Below, piece after piece: positions 45,357 to 54,269 of a stretch of DNA of 64,000 bases. The stretch is taken from positions 1 to 64,000 of the forward strand of contig NZ_AXWP01000036.1 in the NCBI RefSeq assembly GCF_000482725.1, written 5' to 3'. Below the pieces are notes generated by a model. The model made no database searches. It worked only from the letters and a program-made list of their open reading frames with translations, and had not been told where the DNA came from. The stretch is from Psychromonas arctica DSM 14288 (GTDB lineage Bacteria > Pseudomonadota > Gammaproteobacteria > Enterobacterales > Psychromonadaceae). How positions within the stretch are numbered: the stretch's first letter is position 1; each line of letters begins with the position of its first letter. Position numbers and translations under genes: made by a program.

Positions 45357-45638
45357 ATGGCTTTAGCTCAAGCACGTCACATATTAGTTAGCTCAGAAGA
45401 ACAATGCTTAACATTAAAAAACGAAATCGAAGCAGGTACTGATTTTGCTTCAGTTGCGAAACAACATTCATCTTGCCCATCGGGTGCACAAGGTGGCGAT
45501 TTAGGTGAATTTGGTCCTGGTATGATGGTGCCTGAATTTGATAAAGTTGTGTTCGGTGCGCCAGTAGGCGAAGTACAAGGTCCAGTTAAAACACAGTTCG
45601 GTTACCATTTATTAGAAGTAACTAAACGTAACGATTAA
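45357..45638 (+). CDS. ppiC: Peptidyl-prolyl cis-trans isomerase C (parvulin)
   Basis: A 93-residue single-domain cytoplasmic parvulin that catalyses prolyl isomerisation. The whole protein is the domain: ARHILVSSEEQC, SSCPSGAQGGDLGEFGPGMM, FDKVVF, VKTQFGYHLLEV. Length equals E. coli PpiC (93). AAGGA lies five bases before the ATG. A bidirectional terminator follows. Confidence 0.94.
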   Translation: MALAQARHILVSSEEQCLTLKNEIEAGTDFASVAKQHSSCPSGAQGGDLGEFGPGMMVPEFDKVVFGAPVGEVQGPVKTQFGYHLLEVTKRND

Positions 45639-45710
45639 TATTTGAACGTTGAAGTGATCTGTTTAGTTTTTCTAAGCCGAATGGAGTGATTCGACTATCA
45701 AACATTAATA

Positions 45711-45737
45711 AAAAACCGCTTAATAAGCGGTTTTTTA
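45711..45737. terminator. Bidirectional terminator between ppiC and zapC
   Basis: AAAAACCGCTTA and TAAGCGGTTTTTT form a 10-12-bp stem with T-runs on both strands, between two convergent genes. Confidence 0.88.
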
Positions 45738-45783
45738 TTACAAAAGTAAAAGTGAAAAATTACTCATAAAACTAATCATAAAA

Positions 45784-46338
45784 TTAGCCCGCATTTTGAA
45801 ATGAAATCCATTCTTGTGGTTGTGATTCTAAACATGGCGTTAATTTGTCAGCGGTGACTTTAATGATCTGAAATTGTTTGAATATTTTTCCATTAGAAAA
45901 AGTATGACATTCATCGAATAGCATACATAAGCAAAAATTGTCCTGTTGTTCCAATACCATGTACTTAGCAGACTCAGGTACCCCAGAGGTCGTTAAGATA
46001 GCTAACTCGCCATTATTATATTGTATTTGTTGATGCTCTGATGTTTGAAATAACCAACTTTTAGGCATCATTGGTTTGTGAAATAGATCTATTGCGATTA
46101 AATGTAAGATTATTTTACAACGCAGAGACTCTTCAAAGTGACTTAATGATTCACTTTCAAACAATTCAATATAACGCGTGACATCATCAACGGTAAACGA
46201 CAACACTTGGCTTTCTCGTAAACGTAACATATTGGATTCGTAAACAATTGGGAAGGTTCGCTCACGGTCGACAACAGATAGCTTTCCCTGTTGCTGGTCA
46301 AAGACCCACTGCCATTCTGCTTTTGGAATATAATCCAT
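45784..46338 (-). CDS. zapC: Cell division protein ZapC
   Basis: Cytoplasmic protein that bundles FtsZ and stabilises the Z ring. The 184-residue product matches the ZapC pattern: an N-terminal W-x-W-x-x-D segment (AEWQWVFDQQQGKL), MPKSWLFQ in the middle, and a C-terminal FKQFQIIKV region. The ATG at 46338 is chosen because GAGGAG stands just before it; an in-frame ATG ten codons upstream has no such site. Usually found next to pyrD in relatives, as here. Confidence 0.88.
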   Translation of the reverse strand: MDYIPKAEWQWVFDQQQGKLSVVDRERTFPIVYESNMLRLRESQVLSFTVDDVTRYIELFESESLSHFEESLRCKIILHLIAIDLFHKPMMPKSWLFQTSEHQQIQYNNGELAILTTSGVPESAKYMVLEQQDNFCLCMLFDECHTFSNGKIFKQFQIIKVTADKLTPCLESQPQEWISFQNAG

Positions 46339-46515
46339 TACTTTCTCCTCATGTTCTATCACTATCACTTAACCTTAAATTTAAAAGGCACTGGCCTTTA
46401 ATAAAGTAACATTAAATACTTAGGGCAATTACTTTTATTTCAAGGGCCGTTCATATTTCATGTTGCTGTACTAGCGAAGCAACATGATTATGTCGTTTAC
46501 TTGGCAGCCATATTT

Positions 46516-47526
46516 TTAAATGTAGTTAACAATATTTTTAACTAATGATGGTCCCTGATAGATAAAACCTGAATATATTTGCACCAAGCTTGCGCCGGCA
46601 TTAATTTTTTCTTTTGCTGCAATAACACTATCGATACCACCTACACCTATGATTGGTATTTGCCCATTAAGATGTTGTGCAAATTTAGCTATCACGGCAG
46701 TACTTTTACTTTGTACAGGTTTTCCACTCAAACCACCTGCTTCTGAAGCATGTGACATACCTTTAACCATTGCTCGGTCTAATGTTGTGTTGGTTGCAAT
46801 TAAACCGTCTATTTTGTATTTCAATAATGATTGAGCAATAGACTCAATCTCTTCGTCACTTAAATCGGGCGCAACTTTTAAGGCGACTGGCACATATTTA
46901 CCATGCTTTTCCGCAAGTTCTTGTTGGCGTGTTTTTAATGAATCTAATAAATCATCTAATGCTTCACCATATTGTAAAGAACGTAACCCTGGAGTATTAG
47001 GTGACGAAATGTTGACTGCAATATAACCAGCGTATGGGTAAACTTTATCCATGCACAGTAAATAATCCTGCTTGCCTTGTTCTACAGGAGTATGGATGTT
47101 TTTACCTATGTTGATTCCAATAACACCTTTAAAATTGCTATTTTTTACATTTTCAATCAGGTTATCTACACCGTCATTATTAAACCCCATACGGTTGATG
47201 ATCCCCTCACCTTCTAATACACGAAATAAACGAGGAGAAGGGTTTCCCGGTTGCCCAACTGGCGTAACAGTTCCCACTTCAATATGACCAAAACCCATTG
47301 CACCAAAGGCATCAATACATTCAGCATTTTTATCAAGACCGGCAGCAAGTCCAAGTGAATTAGGAAATGTTAACCCCATAACTTGCACCGGGCGATGTTG
47401 TACTTTTTGGCGGTATAAAAGATCTAATAATGTACCGTGTGTTAATTTGAGCTGTTTAATTGAAAGATCATGAGCTTTTTCTGGATTCATCTTGAATAAT
47501 AAACTGCGCATAACTCGATATAACAT
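46516..47526 (-). CDS. pyrD: Dihydroorotate dehydrogenase (quinone)
   Basis: Membrane-associated class 2 DHODH of pyrimidine synthesis, passing electrons to the quinone pool. 336 residues as in E. coli. The N-terminal amphipathic part ([21 protein letters not shown]) is the quinone tunnel. FMN-domain blocks are [45 protein letters not shown] and IIGVGGIDS. Start at the ATG at 47526, preceded by AAGG; the frame stays open 24 codons further up without family similarity. Confidence 0.94.
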   Translation of the reverse strand: MLYRVMRSLLFKMNPEKAHDLSIKQLKLTHGTLLDLLYRQKVQHRPVQVMGLTFPNSLGLAAGLDKNAECIDAFGAMGFGHIEVGTVTPVGQPGNPSPRLFRVLEGEGIINRMGFNNDGVDNLIENVKNSNFKGVIGINIGKNIHTPVEQGKQDYLLCMDKVYPYAGYIAVNISSPNTPGLRSLQYGEALDDLLDSLKTRQQELAEKHGKYVPVALKVAPDLSDEEIESIAQSLLKYKIDGLIATNTTLDRAMVKGMSHASEAGGLSGKPVQSKSTAVIAKFAQHLNGQIPIIGVGGIDSVIAAKEKINAGASLVQIYSGFIYQGPSLVKNIVNYI

Positions 47527-47762
47527 AATAGGACCTTGTAATAGTGGGTTTTTATTAATGAAATTTTTATTATTGTATAGAAAAAATGAAAAAATCAATA
47601 CTCAAATAATGACAAAAGGATAAAATCAGAAAGTTAATACAATCAACTGTTGTATTAACAAAGAAAAATTTGTTGATGAAGTGCAAGGATCAATTCGCAA
47701 GTCTTAACGTTAATACAGATAATATTTAATCAGATTAATTGCGCGCTAAAGATCCTGTTACA

Positions 47763-48575
47763 TTATTGAATGTTGTTAGCGTTAATGTTTAATGAGGGGT
47801 AATGATGAATACGCACTCTCCATCCTTTTAACCACATTAGTTCATCTCTCGGTGCATTTTTAACACGCCTTGTGAGCATTTCATCGGCAGCTAAAGCAAA
47901 GCTACGTAATACATTATCAGTTTGATCTGGCATCGCCAACAAAACCTGTTTTAAGCCCCAACCCTGACCTTGATATTTTTCCTTATCAGAGATGCCTTCA
48001 CCTTTAAAGTTAATATAATCTAATAAAACAAAAATACCTTCGGGTGTTGCTTTTAATGCATCTAGGCTTTGATTTATTTTAACGCTTTGTTTTTTAGTGC
48101 TATTCGCTAAGATAGCAGGAATACCTTTTTCTAAGCGTTTAATAATAAACTGAGCTTGTAATGCAGCAGTATCTTGCATTAATTGCCTTAATTGAGTGAG
48201 GCTTTCATTATTAAATTCACGATAAAATTCTTCTCTTGTTTTCCAGGGGGCTGTTTTGGCGTTAATTAACCACTTGGGGACGGGGACGGCCTTGCTAATA
48301 ATATAATCAAGTAAAGCAGGGAATTGTTCGATGTATGGTCCTTTTTTATCCGTTGGATACCAAATAAAATGCCCGATTCCCATCGAAGGAAAATCTTCAT
48401 CTCTATTCCAGACCGTAAGATGCTCCTTTTTACCGGCACCTTCATTTTTCCAGATCAAGTGCGCTAGCACATCGATTTGCGACAGAGAGAGTGGAATCGG
48501 GTAAGTATTTGCAAGAGATTTGAAGGGAGAGATAGCAAATATTAAAGTCAGTGACAGTATAAAATGACGCAACAT
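47763..48575 (-). CDS. Conserved secreted protein with lysozyme-like signature
   Basis: A 270-residue protein with a signal peptide (1-22, ending SLA). The mature part has LAHLIWKNEGAGKKEHLTVW, then SMGIGHFIWYP and LLDYINFKGEG. An early Glu followed by a G-x-G-H strand recalls the lysozyme/soluble transglycosylase fold, and I recall uncharacterised Vibrio/Shewanella proteins with the same IWKNE and GIGHFIWYP blocks. Activity on peptidoglycan is therefore possible but unproved. It stands between pyrD and a small conserved gene. Confidence 0.7.
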   Translation of the reverse strand: MLRHFILSLTLIFAISPFKSLANTYPIPLSLSQIDVLAHLIWKNEGAGKKEHLTVWNRDEDFPSMGIGHFIWYPTDKKGPYIEQFPALLDYIISKAVPVPKWLINAKTAPWKTREEFYREFNNESLTQLRQLMQDTAALQAQFIIKRLEKGIPAILANSTKKQSVKINQSLDALKATPEGIFVLLDYINFKGEGISDKEKYQGQGWGLKQVLLAMPDQTDNVLRSFALAADEMLTRRVKNAPRDELMWLKGWRVRIHHYPSLNINANNIQ

Positions 48576-48668
48576 AATTAACCTAAGAGATTATAAATAT
48601 AGGAGTTGATAGACTGTGATAAACGCTTTAGGTTCAGTTTGGCATTAGTTAAGCTAGATAAAATTCAG

Positions 48669-48971
48669 TTAAACTACAAAATGAAAGCTCATGCTATCAA
48701 TCACTTGTTCTCGTTTTTCTTGTGTTGCTACTTGATGATATGCATCTAATGCACCACGCTCTTTAGCACTTGGTTGGTCATAACCAATGGTATCATTGAT
48801 CGACTCTTGTTGTTCTGTTGAAAGGACTAAAGAAAACTCAGTTGAGTCAGTTTTCTTAGAGACAGGACTAATTTCGCTAACGGGTGGCGTATTTTCATTT
48901 TTTTTAACTTGCGACAATTTACCCGTATTAATTGGGTTATTTGTCATTGCAACATTATTATAAATGGCCAT
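48669..48971 (-). CDS. Conserved hypothetical protein
   Basis: A 100-residue soluble protein with a polar, probably disordered first half (MAIYNNVAMTNNP, then PPVSEISPVSKK) and an ordered C-terminal half (GYDQPSAKERGALDAYHQVA, EKREQVIDSMSFHFVV). The second half looks conserved, but I cannot attach a family or function. No strong ribosome-binding site; AGAGG lies 15 bases upstream. Located just downstream of tsaB on the same strand. Confidence 0.6.
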   Translation of the reverse strand: MAIYNNVAMTNNPINTGKLSQVKKNENTPPVSEISPVSKKTDSTEFSLVLSTEQQESINDTIGYDQPSAKERGALDAYHQVATQEKREQVIDSMSFHFVV

Positions 48972-49038
48972 AGGTTATTAGAACTACCTCTAAGTGAATG
49001 TTATTTATATCTGCATTGTCTATTTGCATTATAGACAA

Positions 49039-49779
49039 TTATTCGCGACCTGGTAGCTTTTTCCACGTGACAGTGTCACGTAAATAGATAGGTGTAGCAT
49101 TTTCAGGGTCAACAGCAGCGTTCTTAGCGATTAATTCGCTAGCAGATTGCAACATAAATGCAGCATTAGGGTATAAAACATCAGAAACATGGCAGACTTG
49201 AAACGCATTTAATAGCTCAGGATATGCAGCCCACCCAGTACCAACTAATAAACTGTTTGGTTGAATTGAATCACCTGTTTCAGACATTGAATTGATCAAG
49301 TCCTGTGGTTTGACGACCGTTTCTTTACCCTGTAATACCATGACACCATTTACATTAAGATAATGAGCGAAATAAACTTCGCCCATACGAGCATCAATAG
49401 CAGCATAAATATGAATAGGTTTTGTGTTTGTTCCTTGCTGAGCCAAACTAAGCGTTAATGCTTCCTGTGCCATTGCTTGTAACGTCGAAACACCAACCAT
49501 TTGCTTTTCTAACCCAAATGCGAGTCCTTGAGCAATACTGATTCCAATTCTAACCCCGGTAAAACTACCTGGTCCTTGGCCGTAAGCGATCACATCGATA
49601 TCTGATAACGATAAGCTTGCCTCTTTAATCACCTCATCAATGGTTGGTAATATGCGCTGAGTATGTTCTCGAGGAGCCAGCATAAAGCGTTGGAAAATGG
49701 TTGCTTGTCTAGTTAATACTGCAACCGAACATGCTTCTGTTGAAGAATCAATGCACAGAATATTGTATGTAGATGACAT
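49039..49779 (-). CDS. tsaB: tRNA t6A synthesis protein TsaB
   Basis: Non-catalytic partner of TsaD in making N6-threonylcarbamoyladenosine at position 37 of ANN-decoding tRNAs. The 246-residue product has the actin-like N-terminus ILCIDSSTEACSVAVL, the block AYGQGPGSFTGVRIGIS and IYAAIDARMGEVY, all typical. I start at the ATG at 49779; 23 further codons upstream are open but not family-like. It follows yoaA on the minus strand, a common arrangement. Confidence 0.93.
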   Translation of the reverse strand: MSSTYNILCIDSSTEACSVAVLTRQATIFQRFMLAPREHTQRILPTIDEVIKEASLSLSDIDVIAYGQGPGSFTGVRIGISIAQGLAFGLEKQMVGVSTLQAMAQEALTLSLAQQGTNTKPIHIYAAIDARMGEVYFAHYLNVNGVMVLQGKETVVKPQDLINSMSETGDSIQPNSLLVGTGWAAYPELLNAFQVCHVSDVLYPNAAFMLQSASELIAKNAAVDPENATPIYLRDTVTWKKLPGRE

Positions 49780-49974
49780 AAATCGCCTATTTAATGAATG
49801 TGAGAAAGTGTCCGGCGTTACGGTTAAATAACTGTTGTTTACCGTCATTAAGTTAAATTATAAAAAATTAGAAACTGGTCACCAGAGAGTTAGCTTATCG
49901 ATTATTTCGACCGTTTGAGTGTTAAAGCATTTCAATCATGCTTGTTAAAAACGAGCCAATAAAATAGCGTTAGT

Positions 49975-51897
49975 TTATTCAATTAAAGTAAGAAAATCGA
50001 TTGCTTTATTAAGGTCTCTAGTTCGCGGCATGCAAGGTAAACTATTAAGGAAAAGATTGCCATATTTTCGACTCACTAAACGTGTATCACAAACAATTAA
50101 CACACCTTTGTCTTGTTCCGCTCTAATCAACCGCCCAACGCCTTGTTTTAAAGTGATCACCGCTTGTGGTAATTGTACGTCAAAGAATGGGTCACCCCCT
50201 TTCAACTCGGCATCTTCCATGCGTGCTTTTAGTAAAGGCTCTTCAGGTGAAGCAAAAGGGATTTTATCGATAATCACACAAGATAGCGTTTGCCCACGTA
50301 CATCAACGCCCTCCCAGAAACTGCCCGTTGCCACCAATAATGCGTTACCGTGAGTAATGAATTCATCTAACAAGGCTTGTTTACTTTTTTCACCCTGCAA
50401 TAGAACAGGTAAAGTTAACGATTCACGAAAAGCTTGTGCGAGCTGATTCATCATCGAGTGGCTGGTGCAGAGGAAAAAACAGCGTCCTTTACTGGCATTA
50501 ATAACAGGCGATAACATATCAACTAATTTAGCCGCTAATCCAGGAGTACCCGGTTCTGGTATTAATCGAGGAACAACAAAAAGGCTTTGTGTTGCATAAT
50601 CAAAAGGACTACTTAATTGTAAGCAATTAGCTGCAGTTAACCCAAGTAACTGGGTGAAATGTTTAAACTCCCCTTTAACCGACAAAGTAGCGGAGGTGAA
50701 TATCCAACTTGCTTGCTTTTTTTGACACTCGGTTTGAAAACGAGTAGCGACACTGAGCGGCGTGATATTCAATGAAAAGTGCTGCTTAGTACATTCATAC
50801 CAATAACTGAATCCGCTTTCATGGGTGTTATTTAAGCGTTCAAACAATAAACTGTATTGATTAATTTTTTCAAAGCAGTGATCTAGTACTTCGCTTTTAC
50901 CCAAACGCTCGGTCAATACTTGTTTTAAAAAGCCCATGACTTGTTGTAAACGTGTGACGTGCATTTGCATCGCGCGATCTTTACTTTTGTCACGCCAACT
51001 ACCCGAGCCTTTTTCGATTGCAAAGGCTAGCCTGAAATCTAAAGATGCAGCTCGTAATTGCTCTGCCGCTTTTGCCATCTGTTTTGCTTCTTTTAATTCG
51101 GTGCGATAGACAAAATCGATTTCTTTGGCTAGTTCTGTAAGTTGTTTACTTGATAAGCTTTCGCCAAAATATTGACTGGCAATGTCTGGTAGTTGATGGG
51201 CTTCATCAAATATATAACAATCAGCTTCTGGTATTAATTGACCAAAGCCGGTCTCTTTCACTGCTAAATCGGCAAAAAACAGATGATGATTAATAACGAT
51301 AACATCTGCATCCATTGCTTTGGTTCTTGCTTTCACAACAAAACAATCTTCATAACTTGGGCATTCTTTACCGAGGCAATTATCATTACTACTGGTAATT
51401 GAGGGAATGATCATTGCATCTTCAGGCAAATCATCAACTTCTGCAATATCACCTGTACCGGTACTAATAGACCAATCTTTAATAGCGACTAATTCATTAT
51501 GCAGGTTAGGTTGTTTGAAACGCGTTTCAAGCATAAAACGATTAAGTCGCTCAATACAAAGATAGTTCGCACGCCCTTTTAATAAAGTGCAATGCCCTGT
51601 GAAGTTAGTGGCTTGTAATAAAAGGGGGAGATCCTTTAAGTACAATTGTTCTTGTAGTGCTTTACTGCCCGTTGAGATAACTAGTTTTTGCCCTAAGCTT
51701 TTATCTAAATTTAATAACGCAGGTGCTAAATAAGCAAACGTTTTACCGGTGCCTGTTTCTGCTTCGACTACTAATGCACTTTGTTGCTTAATCGCTTGGT
51801 CAACGGATTCGGCCATTTTAACTTGAGCGTCTCGACCAATAAAGTGAGGAAGAATATTGGCAAGTGCGCCTGTTGAAGAAAAAAATGAAGCAATCAA
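49975..51897 (-). CDS. yoaA: ATP-dependent DNA helicase YoaA (DinG/XPD-like)
   Basis: Iron-sulfur superfamily 2 helicase, 5' to 3', linked to repair and to the replication clamp loader chi in E. coli. 640 residues. Walker A AETGTGKT (46-53), an Fe-S cysteine cluster (CIERLNRF upstream, then CLGKECPSYEDC), helicase motif II IFDEAHQLPD, and C-terminal motifs GSFWEGVDVRG and QGVGRLIRAEQD. No LexA box is visible upstream. tsaB follows after 195 bases. Confidence 0.92.
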   Translation of the reverse strand: MIASFFSSTGALANILPHFIGRDAQVKMAESVDQAIKQQSALVVEAETGTGKTFAYLAPALLNLDKSLGQKLVISTGSKALQEQLYLKDLPLLLQATNFTGHCTLLKGRANYLCIERLNRFMLETRFKQPNLHNELVAIKDWSISTGTGDIAEVDDLPEDAMIIPSITSSNDNCLGKECPSYEDCFVVKARTKAMDADVIVINHHLFFADLAVKETGFGQLIPEADCYIFDEAHQLPDIASQYFGESLSSKQLTELAKEIDFVYRTELKEAKQMAKAAEQLRAASLDFRLAFAIEKGSGSWRDKSKDRAMQMHVTRLQQVMGFLKQVLTERLGKSEVLDHCFEKINQYSLLFERLNNTHESGFSYWYECTKQHFSLNITPLSVATRFQTECQKKQASWIFTSATLSVKGEFKHFTQLLGLTAANCLQLSSPFDYATQSLFVVPRLIPEPGTPGLAAKLVDMLSPVINASKGRCFFLCTSHSMMNQLAQAFRESLTLPVLLQGEKSKQALLDEFITHGNALLVATGSFWEGVDVRGQTLSCVIIDKIPFASPEEPLLKARMEDAELKGGDPFFDVQLPQAVITLKQGVGRLIRAEQDKGVLIVCDTRLVSRKYGNLFLNSLPCMPRTRDLNKAIDFLTLIE

Positions 51898-52079
51898 TTT
51901 ATTAAGCTCTGCCGTTGAATAATGTATAATATTCTACGTTAATAATCTTAAACTGAACATGCTTTAGTACGCAGTAAAAAATACAAACAGTCTTTACTCA
52001 TAACAACATAACTATCATTGCGCCATAACTAGCACTATTGCATAGAGCCATTACAACGGGAAACCTCTACGGGGACACA

Positions 52080-52466
52080 ATGACAGAACAAAAGAAGGCA
52101 GTTTTATTAACACCTCATTTAACTGTCGAACTTAATACTATTCGAGCGATGACGACGATTTATTGTAAAGCACACCATCAGCATTGTGTTTGTGAACAAT
52201 GCTTAGCGCTGATCGAACATGCAAAACAAAAATTAGATAGATGTGTTTATGGTGATAACAAACCTGCTTGTAAGCACTGCCCTATTCATTGTTATAAACC
52301 TCAATTTAGGCAACAGGCACAAGTGGTGATGCGTTATGCAGGCCCTAAGATGTTGCTTAGACATCCCTTGTTAGCGATTAAACATTTGATTAAATCAACG
52401 AAGAAGTTCCCGAAGGTCATTCCTACTGGCTTATCTAATTACCATCAGCGTAAGAAAAATAAGTGA
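52080..52466 (+). CDS. ygbA: YgbA-family protein (nitrous-oxide-stimulated promoter family)
   Basis: A 128-residue cysteine-rich protein. The conserved core is TIRAMTTIYCKAHHQHCVCEQC, LDRCVYGDNKPACKHCPIHCYKP and VVMRYAGPKMLLRHPLLAIKHLI, which matches the family of E. coli YgbA, an NsrR-controlled gene induced by nitric oxide. The eight or so Cys residues suggest metal or Fe-S binding. I start at the ATG at 52080, preceded by ACGGGGA; 14 in-frame codons upstream lack similarity. No clear NsrR site was found. Divergent from yoaA. Confidence 0.85.
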   Translation: MTEQKKAVLLTPHLTVELNTIRAMTTIYCKAHHQHCVCEQCLALIEHAKQKLDRCVYGDNKPACKHCPIHCYKPQFRQQAQVVMRYAGPKMLLRHPLLAIKHLIKSTKKFPKVIPTGLSNYHQRKKNK

Positions 52467-52563
52467 TTCTCTTGTAGTTATTGAACGATATAGTTGTTGA
52501 AAAATACAGTTATTAAACAATATGTTTGATTACACTCATCACACCGAGTAGTAGAGTTAACCA

Positions 52564-52797
52564 TCAGATGGTGATATCGATATGTTTTGTTTCTGGTATT
52601 TCTTCTTGTTCTGTTTTTTTAGTGGCTCTAATGGGTTTCAGAAAATGCACACTTTCTTCTATATCTTCAGGTGAGGCATTATTGTTACGGTTAGATGCTT
52701 GATATTTGACTACCTTACCGGTGGACATTTTATTAGTTTGAAAAGGTTTAAACACATAGGTTCTGTTGATGAAGTCATTAATGAGATGTTGACTCAT
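52564..52797 (-). CDS. Hypothetical protein with strong ribosome-binding site
   Basis: A 77-residue polar protein (MSQHLINDFINRTYVFKPF, then VVKYQASNRNNN and KKTEQEEIPETKHIDITI). AGGAGGGG directly before the ATG is among the strongest ribosome-binding sites in the window and supports a real gene. No membrane segment, signal peptide or known domain is visible. Convergent with the YgbA-family gene and divergent from the DUF2986 gene. Confidence 0.65.
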   Translation of the reverse strand: MSQHLINDFINRTYVFKPFQTNKMSTGKVVKYQASNRNNNASPEDIEESVHFLKPIRATKKTEQEEIPETKHIDITI

Positions 52798-52918
52798 ATC
52801 CCCTCCTACTCAGATTGTGTGCGTTAATGGATAAAACGTTTGTCATTGTAATCAAATTGAACTTTGAATTTATCCCTAGACTCTTTACAATACAACTCAT
52901 ATTAATAAGGGTTTTAAC

Positions 52919-53086
52919 ATGAATCGCAAAAAGAAACTAAATAGCATCCTCAAAAAACGTATGAAAAAGATTAATGCAAAAGCTGCGCCTAACACAAAGA
53001 GCAAATATATTTCTAAAGCTGAAAGAGAAAAATTAGAACAAATAGAGATACAAAATAGTGAAAATGAATCTATTACGAGTGAATAA
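52919..53086 (+). CDS. DUF2986 family micro-protein
   Basis: A 55-residue, highly basic protein: MNRKKKLNSILKKRMKKINA, then NTKSKYISKAEREKLEQIE. The RKKK start and the YISKAER-K-L block match the DUF2986 family of marine gammaproteobacteria. Function is unknown; the basic first half suggests RNA or ribosome contact. AAGGG lies 8 bases before the ATG. A hairpin TTGGAC/GTCCAA (53114-53133) follows and may end the transcript before the his leader. Confidence 0.75.
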   Translation: MNRKKKLNSILKKRMKKINAKAAPNTKSKYISKAEREKLEQIEIQNSENESITSE

Positions 53087-53113
53087 TCAAAGTTTTTGCA
53101 TAATTATTCCAAA

Positions 53114-53133
53114 TTGGACTTAGATATGTCCAA
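53114..53133 (+). terminator. Short hairpin after the DUF2986 gene
   Basis: TTGGAC and GTCCAA pair around 8 bases and are followed by AAAATAG, not a U-run, so termination strength is uncertain. Confidence 0.35.
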
Positions 53134-53202
53134 AAATAGTTTCACATTTTGGATTGAGATTGGTAGGCTTAGTGTCAATTAAATTACAGAGTTTTAATCA
53201 CC

Positions 53203-53247
53203 ATGAAGAAAGTAAATCTGAAAGCACATCACCATCATATTACCTAA
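53203..53247 (+). CDS. hisL: his operon leader peptide
   Basis: A 14-residue reading frame, MKKVNLKAHHHHIT, with four consecutive His codons (53230-53241 region). It stands before a terminator hairpin and hisG. Ribosome stalling at these codons when charged tRNA-His is scarce would let transcription read through into the operon, as in enteric hisL. The run of four His is shorter than the seven of E. coli. Confidence 0.9.
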   Translation: MKKVNLKAHHHHIT

Positions 53248-53304
53248 TCTTTCAGGATTTTTCTTGGAAGAGATGTTGTGTGCTTCCAGTGGTTACCCAA
53301 ATTT

Positions 53305-53338
53305 AAACCCTCGGAAGTAAACCTCCCGAGGGTTTTTT
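53305..53338 (+). terminator. his attenuator
   Basis: AAACCCTCGG (53305-53314) and CCGAGGGTTT (53326-53335) form a GC-rich stem followed by a run of six T. It lies between the leader peptide and hisG. An alternative antiterminator would have to form in the 57 bases between the leader stop and the stem, which contain GGAAG and CTTCC segments (53263-53286) able to pair. Confidence 0.9.
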
Positions 53339-53364
53339 AGTTTTAAATGCAAGGAAATGAGTTT

Positions 53365-54261
53365 ATGTCAGAGCAACGTTTAAGAATCGCAATACAGAAA
53401 AAAGGTCGTCTAAGTGATGACACGGTTAAATTATTAAAAGCCTGTGGAATTAAAATTAATTTAAATACCCAACGTTTAATAGCACACAGTGACAATATGC
53501 CAATTGATATCCTTCGTGTACGCGATGACGATATCCCAGGGCTAGTAATGGATGGTGTAGTTGATTTGGGTTTTATTGGTCAAAACGTGCTTGAAGAAGA
53601 AAGCATGATGCGTAAAGTTGCTAACGAACCAACAGCACATAAAGTAGTAAAAGAGTTAGCCTTTGGTGAATGTCGTTTCTCTCTAGCCGTTGACAATGAT
53701 TTTGATTATCAAGGTGTGCAATCTTTAGCAAACCTACGTATCGCAACAACTTATGTTCACATCTTGAAACGTTTTATGGCAGAAGCCAATGTTCCTTATA
53801 CCTCTTGTATGTTAACAGGTTCAGTTGAAGTTGCGCCTCGCGCAGGACTAGCCGATGCAATTTGTGACTTAGTTTCGACTGGTGCAACCTTAGAAGCGAA
53901 CGGCTTAAAGGAAGTAGAAGTGATTTACCGTTCTACTGCTGTATTAATGCAACGTGACAAACCATTAACTGACGCTAAACAAGACTTAGTGAATCGCATC
54001 CTTACGCGTATTGACGGTGTACAAACAGCAAAAGAATCTAAATACATCATGTTAAATGCACCTAAAGCTAATCTAGCGGCCATTACTGATCTATTACCAG
54101 GTTCTGATTTACCAACCGTGATGGAATTAGCCGGAAGCGAAGATCACGTTGCTTTACACGTTGTCAGTAAAGAGAACTTGTTCTGGGAAACGATGGAACA
54201 ATTAAAAGCATTAGGCGCGAGTTCAATTCTAGTATTACCTATTGAAAAAATGATGGAGTAG
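53365..54261 (+). CDS. hisG: ATP phosphoribosyltransferase (long form)
   Basis: First enzyme of histidine synthesis: joins ATP and PRPP, and is feedback-inhibited by histidine. 298 residues, the long hexameric type with a C-terminal ACT-like regulatory domain, so no HisZ is needed. Blocks: [46 protein letters not shown] start at 53365, where AAGGA lies 10 bases upstream; an in-frame ATG at 53347 precedes that site. Confidence 0.95.
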   Translation: MSEQRLRIAIQKKGRLSDDTVKLLKACGIKINLNTQRLIAHSDNMPIDILRVRDDDIPGLVMDGVVDLGFIGQNVLEEESMMRKVANEPTAHKVVKELAFGECRFSLAVDNDFDYQGVQSLANLRIATTYVHILKRFMAEANVPYTSCMLTGSVEVAPRAGLADAICDLVSTGATLEANGLKEVEVIYRSTAVLMQRDKPLTDAKQDLVNRILTRIDGVQTAKESKYIMLNAPKANLAAITDLLPGSDLPTVMELAGSEDHVALHVVSKENLFWETMEQLKALGASSILVLPIEKMME

Positions 54262-54269
54262 TATAAAAA

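Noticed and set aside
51898-52079. LexA or NsrR site between yoaA and the YgbA-family gene
   Set aside because: No CTGT-N8-ACAG and no convincing NsrR inverted repeat could be found in the divergent region.
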